Of a stretch of DNA of 64,000 nt, positions 42,731 through 52,024 are shown piece after piece. The DNA comes from Enhydrobacter aerosaccus. Its GTDB lineage: Bacteria; Pseudomonadota; Alphaproteobacteria; Reyranellales; Reyranellaceae. The number at the start of each line of letters is the position of its first letter. The stretch's first letter is position 1. The translations under genes were made by a program, and so were the position numbers. Location: assembly GCA_903832005.1 (NCBI GenBank), contig CAIKZO010000037.1:1-64000 (forward strand), in the 5' to 3' direction. The notes beneath the pieces are model-generated. The model did not search any database, had not been told where the DNA came from, and was given only the letters and a program-made list of their open reading frames with translations.

Positions 42731-43693
42731 TCAAGCGTCCTTCAGATGGATGCACTTGGCCCAGTGTCCATTGCCCAGCGGATGCTGCGGCGGGTCGATT
42801 GTGGCGCATTCGTCGGTCGCGATCGGGCAGCGTGTGCGGAAGCGGCAGCCCGAGGGCGGATCGGCGGGGTTGGGCAGGTCGCCCTTCAGGATGACGCGCT
42901 GGCGTTGCGCCTCGATGTCGGGATCGGGCACCGGCACCGCCGACATCAGCGACTTCGTGTAGGGATGCGCGGGGGCGGCATAGATCTCGTCCTTGCCGGC
43001 CATCTCGACGATCTTGCCGAGATACATCACAGCCACGCGGTCGGAGATGTGCCGCACGACGCTCAGGTCATGCGAGATGAAGATATAGGTGAGGCCGAGT
43101 TGCTCCTGCAGGTCTTGCAGCAGGTTCACGATCTGCGCCTGGATCGAGACGTCGAGGGCGGAGACCGGCTCGTCGCACACGATCAACTCCGGCTCGACGG
43201 CAAGCGCGCGGCAGATCGCGACGCGTTGCGCCTGGCCGCCGCTCAGTTCGTGGGGGTAGCGTTCGGCGAGCTGGCTCGACAGGCCCACCATATCGAGCAG
43301 TTCGCGGATGCGCTGGCGGCGCGCGCCGCCGCGGAACAGCCGATGGATGTCGAGCGCCTCGCCCACGAGGTCGCCGATCGGCATGCGCGGATTGAGCGAG
43401 GCGTGCGCGTCCTGGAAGATGATCTGCAACTTGCGGCGCATGCGGCGCAACTCGCGCCGGTCCAGTTTGCAGAGATCCGTGCCGTCGAACAGCACGCGGC
43501 CCGAGGTTGGCTTGATGAGCTGCAGGATGGCGTAGCCGGTCGTCGACTTGCCGCAGCCCGATTCGCCCACGAGGCCCAGCGTCTGTCCGCGTTCGACCGA
43601 GAAGCTCAGTCCGTTCACGGCCTTGATCGTGCCGGGCGCATCCTGGCGGCCGAAATGGACCTCGAGGTCCTCGACGTCGAGCAGCGTGCTCAT
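42731..43693 (-). CDS. Peptide/nickel-type ABC transporter ATP-binding protein (DppF-like)
   Basis: A 320-aa ATPase with Walker A GESGCGKST, signature LSGGQAQRVAICRAL, Walker B LIVCDEPVSALD and switch His ISHDLSV. The C-terminal oligopeptide-type extension has LPNPADPPSGCRFRTRCPIATDEC, with the usual Cys motif. It is 58 bases upstream of the 355-aa gene, the largest gap in the operon, where an internal promoter is possible. Confidence 0.95.
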   Translation of the reverse strand: MSTLLDVEDLEVHFGRQDAPGTIKAVNGLSFSVERGQTLGLVGESGCGKSTTGYAILQLIKPTSGRVLFDGTDLCKLDRRELRRMRRKLQIIFQDAHASLNPRMPIGDLVGEALDIHRLFRGGARRQRIRELLDMVGLSSQLAERYPHELSGGQAQRVAICRALAVEPELIVCDEPVSALDVSIQAQIVNLLQDLQEQLGLTYIFISHDLSVVRHISDRVAVMYLGKIVEMAGKDEIYAAPAHPYTKSLMSAVPVPDPDIEAQRQRVILKGDLPNPADPPSGCRFRTRCPIATDECATIDPPQHPLGNGHWAKCIHLKDA

Positions 43694-43700
43694 TGCGCCC

Positions 43701-44672
43701 TCATGACGCCAGGTCCGCGAGACAGGTCGCCCAATGTCCGGCGCCGAACTCGCGCCGCTCGGGCCGCCGTTCCTGGCAGGCGGCGACCGAGACGCGGCAG
43801 CGCGGCAGAAACGGACAAAGAGGGATTGGATCGATCAGGCTGGGCGGCATGCCTTCGATCGGCGTTAGGCGCCGCCCGCCGGTGCCGTCGAGCCGCGGCG
43901 TCGAGCCCATGAGGCCGAGCGTGTAGCCATGGCTGGGACGATGGAACAGTTCGCGGATCGGCCCCGACTCGACGATGTTGCCGGCGTACATGACGTTGAC
44001 CCGGTCGCACAGGCCCGCGACCACGCCGAGATCGTGGCTGATCCATATCACCGAGGTGCCACGGTCGCGCGTCAACCGCTTCACCAGGTCGATGATCTGC
44101 GCCTGGATGGTGACGTCGAGCGCGGTCGTGGCTTCGTCGGCGATCAGCAGGCGCGGATTGCAGGAGAGCGCGATGGCGATCATGACCCGCTGGCGCATGC
44201 CGCCGGAGAACTGGTGCGGATAGGCTTTCAGGCGCGTCTCGGCCAGCGGGATGCCGACGGTCTCGAGCAATTCGATGGCCCGCCGCTTGGCCGCGGCACC
44301 GTCGAGCTTCTGGTGGCGATGAAGCACTTCCAGGATTTGTCGGCCGATCGTGAGCACGGGGTTGAGCGAGCGCATCGGGTCTTGGAAGACCATGGCCATG
44401 CTGGAACCGCGTTCCTCGCGCATCTGGGCTTCCGAGAGCGCCAGCAACTCGCGGCCGTCGAACGAGAGGCTGTCGGCGGTGATGTGGCCCGGCGGCTCGG
44501 GGACGAGGCGCATGATCGAGAGCGCCGTGACGCTCTTGCCGCTGCCGCTCTCGCCCACGAGGCCCAGGATCTCGCCTTCGGCCAGGTCGAAGGACACGCC
44601 GTTCACGGCATTGACGGTGCCGCGGTCGGTGGCGAAGCGGGTGCGGAGGTTGCGGACCTGCAGGAGACTCAT
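43701..44672 (-). CDS. Peptide/nickel-type ABC transporter ATP-binding protein (DppD-like)
   Basis: A 323-aa ATPase. Walker A is GESGSGKSV, signature [15 protein letters not shown], Walker [13 protein letters not shown], switch His ISHDLGV. The C-terminal tail carries [16 protein letters not shown], the Cys-rich motif of DppD/OppD. ATG 44672 is chosen because upstream sequence in this frame is a shadow of the permease gene, which it overlaps by 4 bases. Confidence 0.94.
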   Translation of the reverse strand: MSLLQVRNLRTRFATDRGTVNAVNGVSFDLAEGEILGLVGESGSGKSVTALSIMRLVPEPPGHITADSLSFDGRELLALSEAQMREERGSSMAMVFQDPMRSLNPVLTIGRQILEVLHRHQKLDGAAAKRRAIELLETVGIPLAETRLKAYPHQFSGGMRQRVMIAIALSCNPRLLIADEATTALDVTIQAQIIDLVKRLTRDRGTSVIWISHDLGVVAGLCDRVNVMYAGNIVESGPIRELFHRPSHGYTLGLMGSTPRLDGTGGRRLTPIEGMPPSLIDPIPLCPFLPRCRVSVAACQERRPERREFGAGHWATCLADLAS

Positions 44673-45568
44673 GCGTCGGTTCCGACGCTGCGGCGCGTGC
44701 GCCAGGCGCGCGGATCGAGTGCATCGCGCAGACCGTCGCCCATGAAATTGATCGAGAGCACGCAGACGGCGATGATCGACGTGGGCGCCATGAACATCCA
44801 CGGGGCGTCACTAAGGAAGCGCCGGGCCTCGCTCATGTCGCGGCCCCAGCTCGGTTCGGGCGGCTGGGTGCCGAAGCCGAGGAAAGAGAGCGACGCTTCG
44901 GCCACGACGGCGGCGGAGAAGACGACGGTGAGCTGCACGACGATCGGCGAGACCATGTTCCGCAGCAGGTGCGAGAGCACGATGCGCACCGGGCTGGCAC
45001 CGAGCGCGCGCGCGGCGGTGACGTAGACATCCTCACGCACGGCCAAGGTGCTGCCGCGCACCATGCGCGCCAGGATCGGCGCCTGCACCAGCCCCAGCGC
45101 CAGCATGACGTTCTGGATGTCGGGCCCGAGCAGTCCGACCAGCGCCACCGCCAGCAGCAACGGCGGGAAGGTGAGGAAGGCGTCGACCAGGCGCATCATG
45201 AAATTGTCGACCTTGCCGCCGAAGTAGCCGGAGGCGAGACCCAGCGGCACGCCGAGGATGAAGGCAAATCCAACGACCAACAGGCCGACTGACAGCGACG
45301 TGCGGCCGCCGTAGAGCATGCGCGAGAAGATATCGCGGCCGAAGTGATCGGTGCCCATCAGATGCTCGAGCGACGGCGGCTTCAGCTTCATCGAGAGCTT
45401 GATCTGGATCGGGTCGTAGGGCGCGACCCAGGGCGCGAAGGCCGCTGCGAGGCAGATCGCCAGCAGGATGACGAAGCCCACCGTGGCAGCACGGTTGCGC
45501 GGGAACTGGCGCGCCGCCAGCACCAGCGAGCTGCGGAAATGGAAGGGAAGGGCGGGTGTGCTCGCCAT
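44669..45568 (-). CDS. Peptide/nickel-type ABC transporter permease (DppC-like)
   Basis: A 299-aa inner-membrane permease: NRAATVGFVILLAICLAAAFAPWVAPYDP, LMGTDHFGRDIFSRMLYGGRTSLSVGL (GTDxxGRD motif) and the EAA loop YVTAARALGASPVRIVLSHLLRNMVSPIVVQ. ATG 45568 lies 2 bases after the DppB-like gene; the longer upstream frame is a shadow. Confidence 0.94.
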   Translation of the reverse strand: MASTPALPFHFRSSLVLAARQFPRNRAATVGFVILLAICLAAAFAPWVAPYDPIQIKLSMKLKPPSLEHLMGTDHFGRDIFSRMLYGGRTSLSVGLLVVGFAFILGVPLGLASGYFGGKVDNFMMRLVDAFLTFPPLLLAVALVGLLGPDIQNVMLALGLVQAPILARMVRGSTLAVREDVYVTAARALGASPVRIVLSHLLRNMVSPIVVQLTVVFSAAVVAEASLSFLGFGTQPPEPSWGRDMSEARRFLSDAPWMFMAPTSIIAVCVLSINFMGDGLRDALDPRAWRTRRSVGTDA

Positions 45569-45570
45569 CG

Positions 45571-46521
45571 TCAATACCGGATGCGCGGGTCGAGCAGGGC
45601 GTAGAGCATGTCGGCCGCGATGTTCGTCAGCAGGAAGAAGACCGCGATCACGAGCGTGAAGCCCTGGATCACCGGGAAGTCGCGATTGACCACGGCGTTC
45701 AGCACGGCGGAGCCCATGCCGGGCACGGCGAAGATGTACTCGATCGTGACCTGGACGCCGATCATGTAGCCGAACTGGATCGCGGCCATGGTGACGAACG
45801 GGATCATCGCGTTCTTGAGCGCATGGACGACCACGATGTTCCACGGCAGCAGGCCCTTGGCGCGCGCGGTGCGCATGTAATCCTGCGACAGGATGTCGAT
45901 CATGCTGGAGCGCAGCAGGCGGGTCAGCATCGCGGTCTGCAAGGTGCCGAGCGCGACCGCAGGGATGATGAAGGGACTATAGTGCTTCCACGGCCCGCCG
46001 GCGATCGCCTCGGACGAGCCGATGCCGGTGATCGGCAGCCAGTCGAGCTGGATCGAGAAGACATAGATCAGGATCAGCGCCAGGCCGAAGTTCGGCACGG
46101 CGAAGCCCAGGACCGTGTAGCCGGTGCAGAGATAATCGATCCAGCTGTTGCGTCTCAGCGCCGCAATGACGCCCAGCGGGATCGAGACCAGCAGCGCGAA
46201 CAGCATGCCGGCCGCCGCCAGCTGCAGGCTGATCGGCAGCCGTTCGGCGATCAGGCTGGTCACGCGGTCGTTCAGCCGCATCGACCGCCCGAGGTCGCCG
46301 GTCACGACCTTGGCGATCCACAGGCCGTACTGTTCGTAGACCGGCCGGTCGAGGTTGAACTCCTTGCGCATCGCCGTCGCCGCCTCGGGCGAGGTTTGCA
46401 TGCCCAGCATGATCTGCACCGGGTCGCCCGGCGTCGCGCGCGTGATGAGGAACGTCATCAGCGACACGACGAGGAGAACCAGCGGCACCTGGATCAGGCG
46501 ACGGCCGAGATAGGACCACAT
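45571..46521 (-). CDS. Peptide/nickel-type ABC transporter permease (DppB-like)
   Basis: A 316-aa permease: YLGRRLIQVPLVLLVVSLMTFLITRATPGDP, the DppB start; the EAA loop YMRTARAKGLLPWNIVVVHALKNAMIPFVT; and a GFAVPNFGLALILIYVFSI helix. It pairs with the DppC-like protein and receives substrate from the binding protein encoded 26 bases upstream. Confidence 0.94.
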   Translation of the reverse strand: MWSYLGRRLIQVPLVLLVVSLMTFLITRATPGDPVQIMLGMQTSPEAATAMRKEFNLDRPVYEQYGLWIAKVVTGDLGRSMRLNDRVTSLIAERLPISLQLAAAGMLFALLVSIPLGVIAALRRNSWIDYLCTGYTVLGFAVPNFGLALILIYVFSIQLDWLPITGIGSSEAIAGGPWKHYSPFIIPAVALGTLQTAMLTRLLRSSMIDILSQDYMRTARAKGLLPWNIVVVHALKNAMIPFVTMAAIQFGYMIGVQVTIEYIFAVPGMGSAVLNAVVNRDFPVIQGFTLVIAVFFLLTNIAADMLYALLDPRIRY

Positions 46522-46547
46522 CGCCCGAGACTATCCCTTGAACGTGT

Positions 46548-48098
46548 TCAGGACCACGAAACCGTATCGAGCTTCTCGGTGTATTCCTGCGGCGCCGGAT
46601 CGAAGCCCACGAGCTTCTTGTTGTAGACTTGGATGTTGTTCGTGTTGCAGTGATAGATGACCGGGCAGTCCTCGAGCGTCGTGTCGACGATCTTGTGGTA
46701 CATCTGCTCGCGCTTGGCCGGATCGAGTTCGGCGCGCGCGCCGTCCAGCATCGCGTCCATCGACGGCACGGCGTAGCCCGAGGCGTTGCCCTTGCTGTGC
46801 AGGAACCACCAAGAGGTCGCGTCGGGATCGGGCGCCACCAGGGTGATGTCCTCGAGATGCTGGTCGAATTTCTGGTTGAGCCAGAGATTGTTGAAGCCGC
46901 CCATGTCGAGATTCTTGATTTTGTAGGTGATGCCGATCTGGCTCACCATCGCGGCCACCAGCTCGAGCTCCTTGCGCAGCCAATCCTTGTCGGAAGTGAT
47001 GACCTCGACCTCGTAGCCCTTCACGCCGGCCTGGGCCATCAGCTCCTTGGCCTTCTTCAGGTCGCCGTTCTTCGGGTACTTCAACAGCGGCTGGCGGTAG
47101 CCCATGTAGCCCGCCGGGATCTGATTGTCGGTCGCCTGGCCCTCGCCGTAGTAGATCTCGTTCACGATCGCCTCGCGATCGATCGCATAGGAGATCGCCT
47201 GGCGCACGAGCTTGTTCTGGTACGGCGCCTCCGGCTTGGCCTTGAGATTAAACTGCTGGTAGTCCCACTCCCAGCCCGGCGTCGACTTGACCGTGAACTT
47301 GTCGTCCTTGCGCAGCGCCTTCATGTCCTTCGGATCGGGATGGGTCACGAAGTCGAGCTCGCCCTTCTGCAGGGCCTGCAGGCGCGTGGTCGAGTCGGGA
47401 ATGGCGCGATAGGTGACGCGGTCGAGCTTGGGGAAGCCCGGACGCCAGTACTCGGGATGCTTGGCGAGCACGACTTCCGTGCCCTTCTTGCTCTCGATCT
47501 GGAAGGGGCCGTTGCCGATCGGCGAGGCGCTGTAGGCGTCGTTGCCCATCTCCTTGTGCGCCTTGGCCGAGACGATCGTGCCGCCGTAACCCAGGGTGAC
47601 GCCGGGGAAGGCGCCGAACGGCTGCTTGGTCTTCATCTCGACGACGTACTTGCCATCGGCCTTGACGGAGGCGATCGGGAACAACGCGGTTCCCATCTGG
47701 AAGCTGTTCGACGAGATGTGAAAGTTGAACGTGTAGGCCACGTCCTCGGCGGTGAACTCGCCGTAGCCCTTCTGCCACTTCACGCCTTCGCGGATCTTGA
47801 GCCGCCAGGTCAGAGGATCGGGATTGGCCCACTCGAGCGCCATGCACGGCACGATCGAGCGATCCTTGAAGTCGATGTTCACGAGTCCGTCGAAGATATT
47901 ATACATGACCAGGCTGCCCTGGATGTCCGAGCGGATCACCGGGCTGAGATTGCCGAACTCACCGCCCCACGTGCCGACGCGCAGGTCGCGCTTGCCTTGC
48001 GCGATCGCCGGTGCCCCCAGCAGCAGGCCCGTTCCGAGCGCTCCCGCGCCAAAGCCGCGACGCGTAATGCCGCCTGTCGTCCGGAATCCCTTGCCCAT
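46548..48098 (-). CDS. Peptide/nickel-type ABC transporter substrate-binding protein (SBP family 5)
   Basis: A 516-aa periplasmic protein with a Tat-type signal (ITRRGFGAGALGTGLLLGAPAIAQ). Mature features: VPCMALEWANPDPLTWRLKIREGVKWQKG, ASPIGNGPFQIESKKGTEVVLAKHPEYWRPG, LVRQAISYAIDREAIVNEIYYG. AGGAGG precedes the ATG by 6 bases. It defines what the selenoprotein operon takes up; the ligand cannot be inferred, although linkage to DUF4392 proteins suggests an amino-acid-like compound. Confidence 0.94.
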   Translation of the reverse strand: MGKGFRTTGGITRRGFGAGALGTGLLLGAPAIAQGKRDLRVGTWGGEFGNLSPVIRSDIQGSLVMYNIFDGLVNIDFKDRSIVPCMALEWANPDPLTWRLKIREGVKWQKGYGEFTAEDVAYTFNFHISSNSFQMGTALFPIASVKADGKYVVEMKTKQPFGAFPGVTLGYGGTIVSAKAHKEMGNDAYSASPIGNGPFQIESKKGTEVVLAKHPEYWRPGFPKLDRVTYRAIPDSTTRLQALQKGELDFVTHPDPKDMKALRKDDKFTVKSTPGWEWDYQQFNLKAKPEAPYQNKLVRQAISYAIDREAIVNEIYYGEGQATDNQIPAGYMGYRQPLLKYPKNGDLKKAKELMAQAGVKGYEVEVITSDKDWLRKELELVAAMVSQIGITYKIKNLDMGGFNNLWLNQKFDQHLEDITLVAPDPDATSWWFLHSKGNASGYAVPSMDAMLDGARAELDPAKREQMYHKIVDTTLEDCPVIYHCNTNNIQVYNKKLVGFDPAPQEYTEKLDTVSWS

Positions 48099-48110
48099 CG
48101 CCAGCCTCCT

Positions 48111-49139
48111 CTAGAACCCTCTGTCGTATTCCTTCAGGCCGTTCTCGATGATCTGGTGAAGCACCGTGATCAGCGCGGCCTGGGTCTTGTCCGACGTGCC
48201 GTCGACGTAGGGAATGAGGCGGGAATAAGCCCCGTCCATCGCCCCACCGGCGACGCTTGCATGCACGATCCGCAGCTCCGTTGCCTCATCGTGCAGCACT
48301 TCGCGGTCTCCCAAGTGTCCCGCTAGTGCCGCCGCGATCCCGTAAGCACCCCAGTTCGATACCGCGGCAAAGACCAGCACGTCACATTCAGTAACCGTGC
48401 CAACGCCACCGTGGCAGGGGCAACCGCAATCCTTGCCGAAAGGCTGGATCGCCGCCACCGCTTCCTTGATCACGCCGCAGCCGATTTCGTTGCCGCCGTC
48501 GCCGACGCCGATCGTGGGAATGCCCGCCGTCTTCGCCTGCTCCGCCAGATGGTAGGCGCTGGCGATCTTGTCCGGTGTACGGGGTGTGCCCATGATCGAA
48601 TGGTAGATGCCCTTGGTGTTGGGGCCGACCTTCTCGATGAAGATCATCGCCGCGGGCTTGTATTTCTTGATGAGGGCGGCCGCGGCCTTCTTGCCGGCGG
48701 CATCGCCCAGCGGGAAGTCGATCGCCATGGCGCAGGAGTTGCGCTGCTTGAACAGTGCTTCGTCATAGACGGCGAGGCCCGCCGCTTCGGTCGACTTGAT
48801 GACCGCCGGCATGTTGCGCTCTTCGCTGATCAGGATCGGCTTGCCGCCCAGCCCGAAGGCGATGGCGCGCGCAATGGCCGCGGCGCCTGGCGGCCCGTCG
48901 GTCTCGCCGGCAGGAAGACCCGGAGGCGTGCCCGCGCCGGTGACGACGAACACGTTCTGGCCGGGCTTGATCGAGTCCTTCAGCAGCTTGGCCGCGAGCC
49001 AGGTCAGCGGCTTCTTCTGCTTCTTGCGCGCCGCTTCATAGAGCGGATAGGTCACGCCGCGCGGCAGGCCGGCGCGAAAGCGCATCTCGATGTTGACGGC
49101 ACGGTCGATCGAATCGCCGACGATCTCGTCGATAGCCAT
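48111..49139 (-). CDS. DUF4392 protein (D-glutamate cyclase C-terminal-like), paralog 1
   Basis: A 342-aa protein of the DUF4392 family, the domain that in eukaryotic DGLUCY converts D-glutamate to 5-oxo-D-proline. It has the glycine-rich motifs VVTGAGTPPGLPAGETDGPPGAAAIARAI and GIPTIGVGDGGNEIGCG, and the segment VFAAVSNWGAYGIAAALA. Distinctive is a cysteine cluster, KDCGCPCHGG, absent from its neighbour. GGGAGA precedes the ATG. It is 12 bases upstream of the binding-protein gene. Activity on D-glutamate is not established for this bacterial branch. Confidence 0.82.
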   Translation of the reverse strand: MAIDEIVGDSIDRAVNIEMRFRAGLPRGVTYPLYEAARKKQKKPLTWLAAKLLKDSIKPGQNVFVVTGAGTPPGLPAGETDGPPGAAAIARAIAFGLGGKPILISEERNMPAVIKSTEAAGLAVYDEALFKQRNSCAMAIDFPLGDAAGKKAAAALIKKYKPAAMIFIEKVGPNTKGIYHSIMGTPRTPDKIASAYHLAEQAKTAGIPTIGVGDGGNEIGCGVIKEAVAAIQPFGKDCGCPCHGGVGTVTECDVLVFAAVSNWGAYGIAAALAGHLGDREVLHDEATELRIVHASVAGGAMDGAYSRLIPYVDGTSDKTQAALITVLHQIIENGLKEYDRGF

Positions 49140-49168
49140 GGTTTCTCCCTTTTAGAAAAGTCTTTGCC

Positions 49169-50188
49169 TCAGTGCGTCAGCCCGGCATCGGGCGGTTCGA
49201 GGTTCTTGCGCACGATGTTGGACAGGAACTGCATGCAGGCCATCGAGGTCTCGCCGTCGAGACCGTCGACCAGGAATTCGGTCGTGCAGTACATCGCCTC
49301 GAGGCCGCCCGCGGCGAGGCAGGCCTGCACGATGCGCTTCTCCATCTCGGGCGAATGGATGAGCTGCGGCTTCTTCAGCAGATAGGCGAGGCAGGCTTCG
49401 ATGCCGTAGCAGCCCCAGTTCGACATCATCGCCGGGATGACGATGTCGGATTTCACCACCGTCGCCATGTCCTTACCTTTGGGCATGACCTTCGCGACCG
49501 TGCTCCAGATCGTGCCGAAGCCCAGCTCGTTGCCATGATCGCCGATGCCCACGGTGAAGAGGCCGCGCTTGTTGGCTTCGGTCATCACGCCGCCGATGTC
49601 GATGCAGCCTTGGAACTTTGCCTTCGGGCCGGTGAGCGGCAGCGCCGTCGCGGTGTGGATCAGGCCGTTCTTGCCCGCGCCCAAGCGCTCTGCTGCGACG
49701 ACCGCCTTGGGCTTGTACTTGGCGAAGATCTCCTGGATCCATGACTTGATCTGCGACTGGTCTTCCGGTGCATTCTCGATGGCGGCCCCGAGGTGACGGT
49801 CGCGCGCCTGCTCGAACGGCTTCACCATCAGGCCGGCGGCCTCGCTCGAGGCGATGATCGGATCGGCGTGACAGGTCTCGTTCACGAACACCGGCACGCA
49901 CCACAGGCCGCGATAGAGGATGCGCGCGAGCGAGGCCGCGCCCGGCGGCCCGTCGCTCTCGCCCTTGGGCATCGTGGGCTCGTACCCGGCGCCGGTCATG
50001 ATGAAAACAACGTCGCCCTTGCCGAGTGCCTTCTGCAGGCCCTTGGCCGCGGCCATCGTCACCGGCTTGTCGCCCGCGGCCTTGCGCGCCGCGAGATACA
50101 TCGGCAGCAGGATGCCATGCGGCATGCCGTGATTCTTGGCCTCGATCGTGATCAGACGGTCAACGGCTTCACCCACCATATCGAGCAT
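49169..50188 (-). CDS. DUF4392 protein (D-glutamate cyclase C-terminal-like), paralog 2
   Basis: A 339-aa paralog of the next gene: IMTGAGYEPTMPKGESDGPPGAASLARIL, GLFTVGIGDHGNELGFG and MMSNWGCYGIEACLAYLL align with GAGTPP, GVGDGGNEIG and VSNWGAYGI there. ATG 50188 follows GAGGGGGA; a TTG at 50221 is also in frame. It is the first gene of the selenoprotein operon and is divergent from the LysR gene. Two adjacent non-identical copies suggest a heteromer or two stereo- or regiospecific steps. Confidence 0.82.
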   Translation of the reverse strand: MLDMVGEAVDRLITIEAKNHGMPHGILLPMYLAARKAAGDKPVTMAAAKGLQKALGKGDVVFIMTGAGYEPTMPKGESDGPPGAASLARILYRGLWCVPVFVNETCHADPIIASSEAAGLMVKPFEQARDRHLGAAIENAPEDQSQIKSWIQEIFAKYKPKAVVAAERLGAGKNGLIHTATALPLTGPKAKFQGCIDIGGVMTEANKRGLFTVGIGDHGNELGFGTIWSTVAKVMPKGKDMATVVKSDIVIPAMMSNWGCYGIEACLAYLLKKPQLIHSPEMEKRIVQACLAAGGLEAMYCTTEFLVDGLDGETSMACMQFLSNIVRKNLEPPDAGLTH

Positions 50189-50256
50189 GACGATATCCCC
50201 CTCGATGTTCCCAGTCGGCAATTGGGCGCCGCCCCCGGTGATCGGACAAGCGCAAT

Positions 50257-50268
50257 TTCAGCGTTGAA
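50257..50268. promoter_or_regulatory. Candidate LysR-type operator
   Basis: TTCAGCGTTGAA, an imperfect dyad (TTCA/TGAA) midway in the 124-base region between the divergent DUF4392 and LysR genes. LysR regulators usually bind such dyads in the shared promoter region. This is positional inference only; the motif is short. Confidence 0.3.
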
Positions 50269-50312
50269 GCGATGCCGAAACGACATCACTCTGGAGGCAA
50301 GGAGATCACGCA

Positions 50313-51308
50313 ATGATCAATCAGGCCGTCCGCTATTTTTCCACGATCGCGCGGCATGGATCGATCCGCGAGGCGGCCGAGGAGCTACATATTGCGCAGT
50401 CGGCGCTCAGCCGGCAGGTGCAGAAGCTCGAAGAAGACTTCGGCGTTCCGTTGTTCGAACGTCATGCGCGCGGCGTGAAGCTCACCTCGGCCGGCGAGAT
50501 CTTCCTGCGCCATGCCCAATCGAGCCTGCGGCAGTTCGAACGGGTCCGCTCGGAACTCGATGCGCTGAAGGGCCTGCGGCGCGGCATCGTCGTCGTCCAT
50601 GCGATCGAGACCCTGGTGCCGAACATCCTGCCGCGGGCTATCCGGCGCTTCAGCACCCGTTATCCGGAGATTCGCTTCGACGTGACGATCGACGGCGGCG
50701 ATCATGTCGTCGCAGCCGTGCGCGAAGGTCGCACCGACATCGGGCTGGCTTTCTATCCGCCGGCTGAATCCGAAATTGCGACGATGTTCCGGACACGCCA
50801 GCCGCTGTTGGCGGTCGTCGTGCCCGACCATCCGCTGGCCGGCCGGCCGCGTGTTTCCCTGGCCGACTGTGCCGATTATCCGCTGTCTTTGCCGACGCGG
50901 AACACCGGCAGCCGTATCCTGATCGATCTCGCCTGCAAGACTGCAGGCCTCCATATGCCGGCAGCGTTGGAGAGCAACTCAGTCGCGATGCTCGTACAGT
51001 TCCTGACGGTGAATCACGGCATCAGCTTCCTGCCGCGCCTGTCGGTCTGGGACAAACTGAAGAGCGGCGAGTTGATCGCCGTGCCGGTTCGTGACCGCTT
51101 GATGAACTCGGCCACGATCGATGCCATCACGCACGCGTCGCGGCAGCTGCCGGTGGCGGCGGAAGAATTTCTTCGTTTTCTGCAAGGTGAGTTCCAGGAC
51201 GTGCACGAGCTTGCGAATGCATCGCCGAAGCGCGAGGCTGCGGCCGCCGGTTCGGCACGTTCCCTGCGTGCGGCAGGCCACGCATCCACGGGAGACAAAC
51301 GCTCATGA
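50313..51308 (+). CDS. LysR-family transcriptional regulator
   Basis: A 331-aa regulator. N-terminal helix-turn-helix: VRYFSTIARHGSIREAAEELHIAQSALSRQVQKLEEDFGVPLFERHARGVKLTSAG. The effector domain follows (about residues 92-300), with FDVTIDGGDHVVAAVREGRTDIGLAFYPPAE. GGAGGCAAGGAG precedes the ATG. It is divergent from the selenoprotein operon and its own stop overlaps the first DUF1028 gene by 4 bases, so it heads a DUF1028/monooxygenase operon and likely controls both directions. Confidence 0.94.
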   Translation: MINQAVRYFSTIARHGSIREAAEELHIAQSALSRQVQKLEEDFGVPLFERHARGVKLTSAGEIFLRHAQSSLRQFERVRSELDALKGLRRGIVVVHAIETLVPNILPRAIRRFSTRYPEIRFDVTIDGGDHVVAAVREGRTDIGLAFYPPAESEIATMFRTRQPLLAVVVPDHPLAGRPRVSLADCADYPLSLPTRNTGSRILIDLACKTAGLHMPAALESNSVAMLVQFLTVNHGISFLPRLSVWDKLKSGELIAVPVRDRLMNSATIDAITHASRQLPVAAEEFLRFLQGEFQDVHELANASPKREAAAAGSARSLRAAGHASTGDKRS

Positions 51309-52024
51309 CCTTCACAATCGTCGCCCGTTGTCCGAAGAGCGGTCAGGTCGGCATCGGCATCGCGACTTATTCGATCTGCGTCGGACTCTATTGCAACGGC
51401 TTGAGCGGCAACGTCGGCGCGACGATGACGCAGGCTTTCGTGAACCAGGGCAACAATCCGCTGGCGCTCCGACTGCTGGCACAGGGCTACTCGCCCGATC
51501 ATGTGATGGCCGAGCTGAAGGCCAACGATCCCAACCACGAATATCGGCAGATCGCGGTGATCGACCGGCTCGGCCGGCTCGCGGCCTACAGCGGTCCGAA
51601 GAATCGCGGCTGGGCGGGCCATGTGACCGGCGAAGGCTACGTCTCGATGGGCAACGTGCTGGCGGGCAAGCCGGTCGTCGATGCCATCGCCAAGGCGTAC
51701 GAGGACAGCGCCAACCTGTCGTTCGAGCGCCGGCTGCTGGCGGCGATCGAGGCGGGCCGCGATGCCGGCGGCCAGGTCGGCAACGACGGTCATCTCACCG
51801 AACGCTCGGCGGCGGTGATGGTCTATGGCGACTACGATCACGCCGAGATCGATTTGCGCGTGGACCTGCACGACAAGGCGATCGAGGAGCTGCGGCGCGC
51901 CTTCGAGGAGTACGAGCTCTATCGCGGCTACTATAAAGAGCGATCTAAAAATCCGAAGGATGCGATGCCGCAATACGCCTTCGTGCAGTCGCTCGCCAAG
52001 GGTAAGAAGGAAGCTGCACAATGA
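51305..52024 (+). CDS. DUF1028 family protein, paralog 1 (Ntn-hydrolase-like)
   Basis: A 239-aa protein: MTFTIVARCPKSGQVGIGIATYS, NVGATMTQAFVNQGNNPLALRLLAQG, YRQIAVIDRLGRLAAYSGPKNRGWAGHV, AIEAGRDAGGQVGNDGHLTERSAA. DUF1028 is a family without an established reaction, related by fold to Ntn hydrolases. The ATxTQ segment sits where members keep a conserved Ser/Thr-Gln. It overlaps lysR and the next paralog by ATGA. First of four tandem copies. Confidence 0.85.
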   Translation: MTFTIVARCPKSGQVGIGIATYSICVGLYCNGLSGNVGATMTQAFVNQGNNPLALRLLAQGYSPDHVMAELKANDPNHEYRQIAVIDRLGRLAAYSGPKNRGWAGHVTGEGYVSMGNVLAGKPVVDAIAKAYEDSANLSFERRLLAAIEAGRDAGGQVGNDGHLTERSAAVMVYGDYDHAEIDLRVDLHDKAIEELRRAFEEYELYRGYYKERSKNPKDAMPQYAFVQSLAKGKKEAAQ

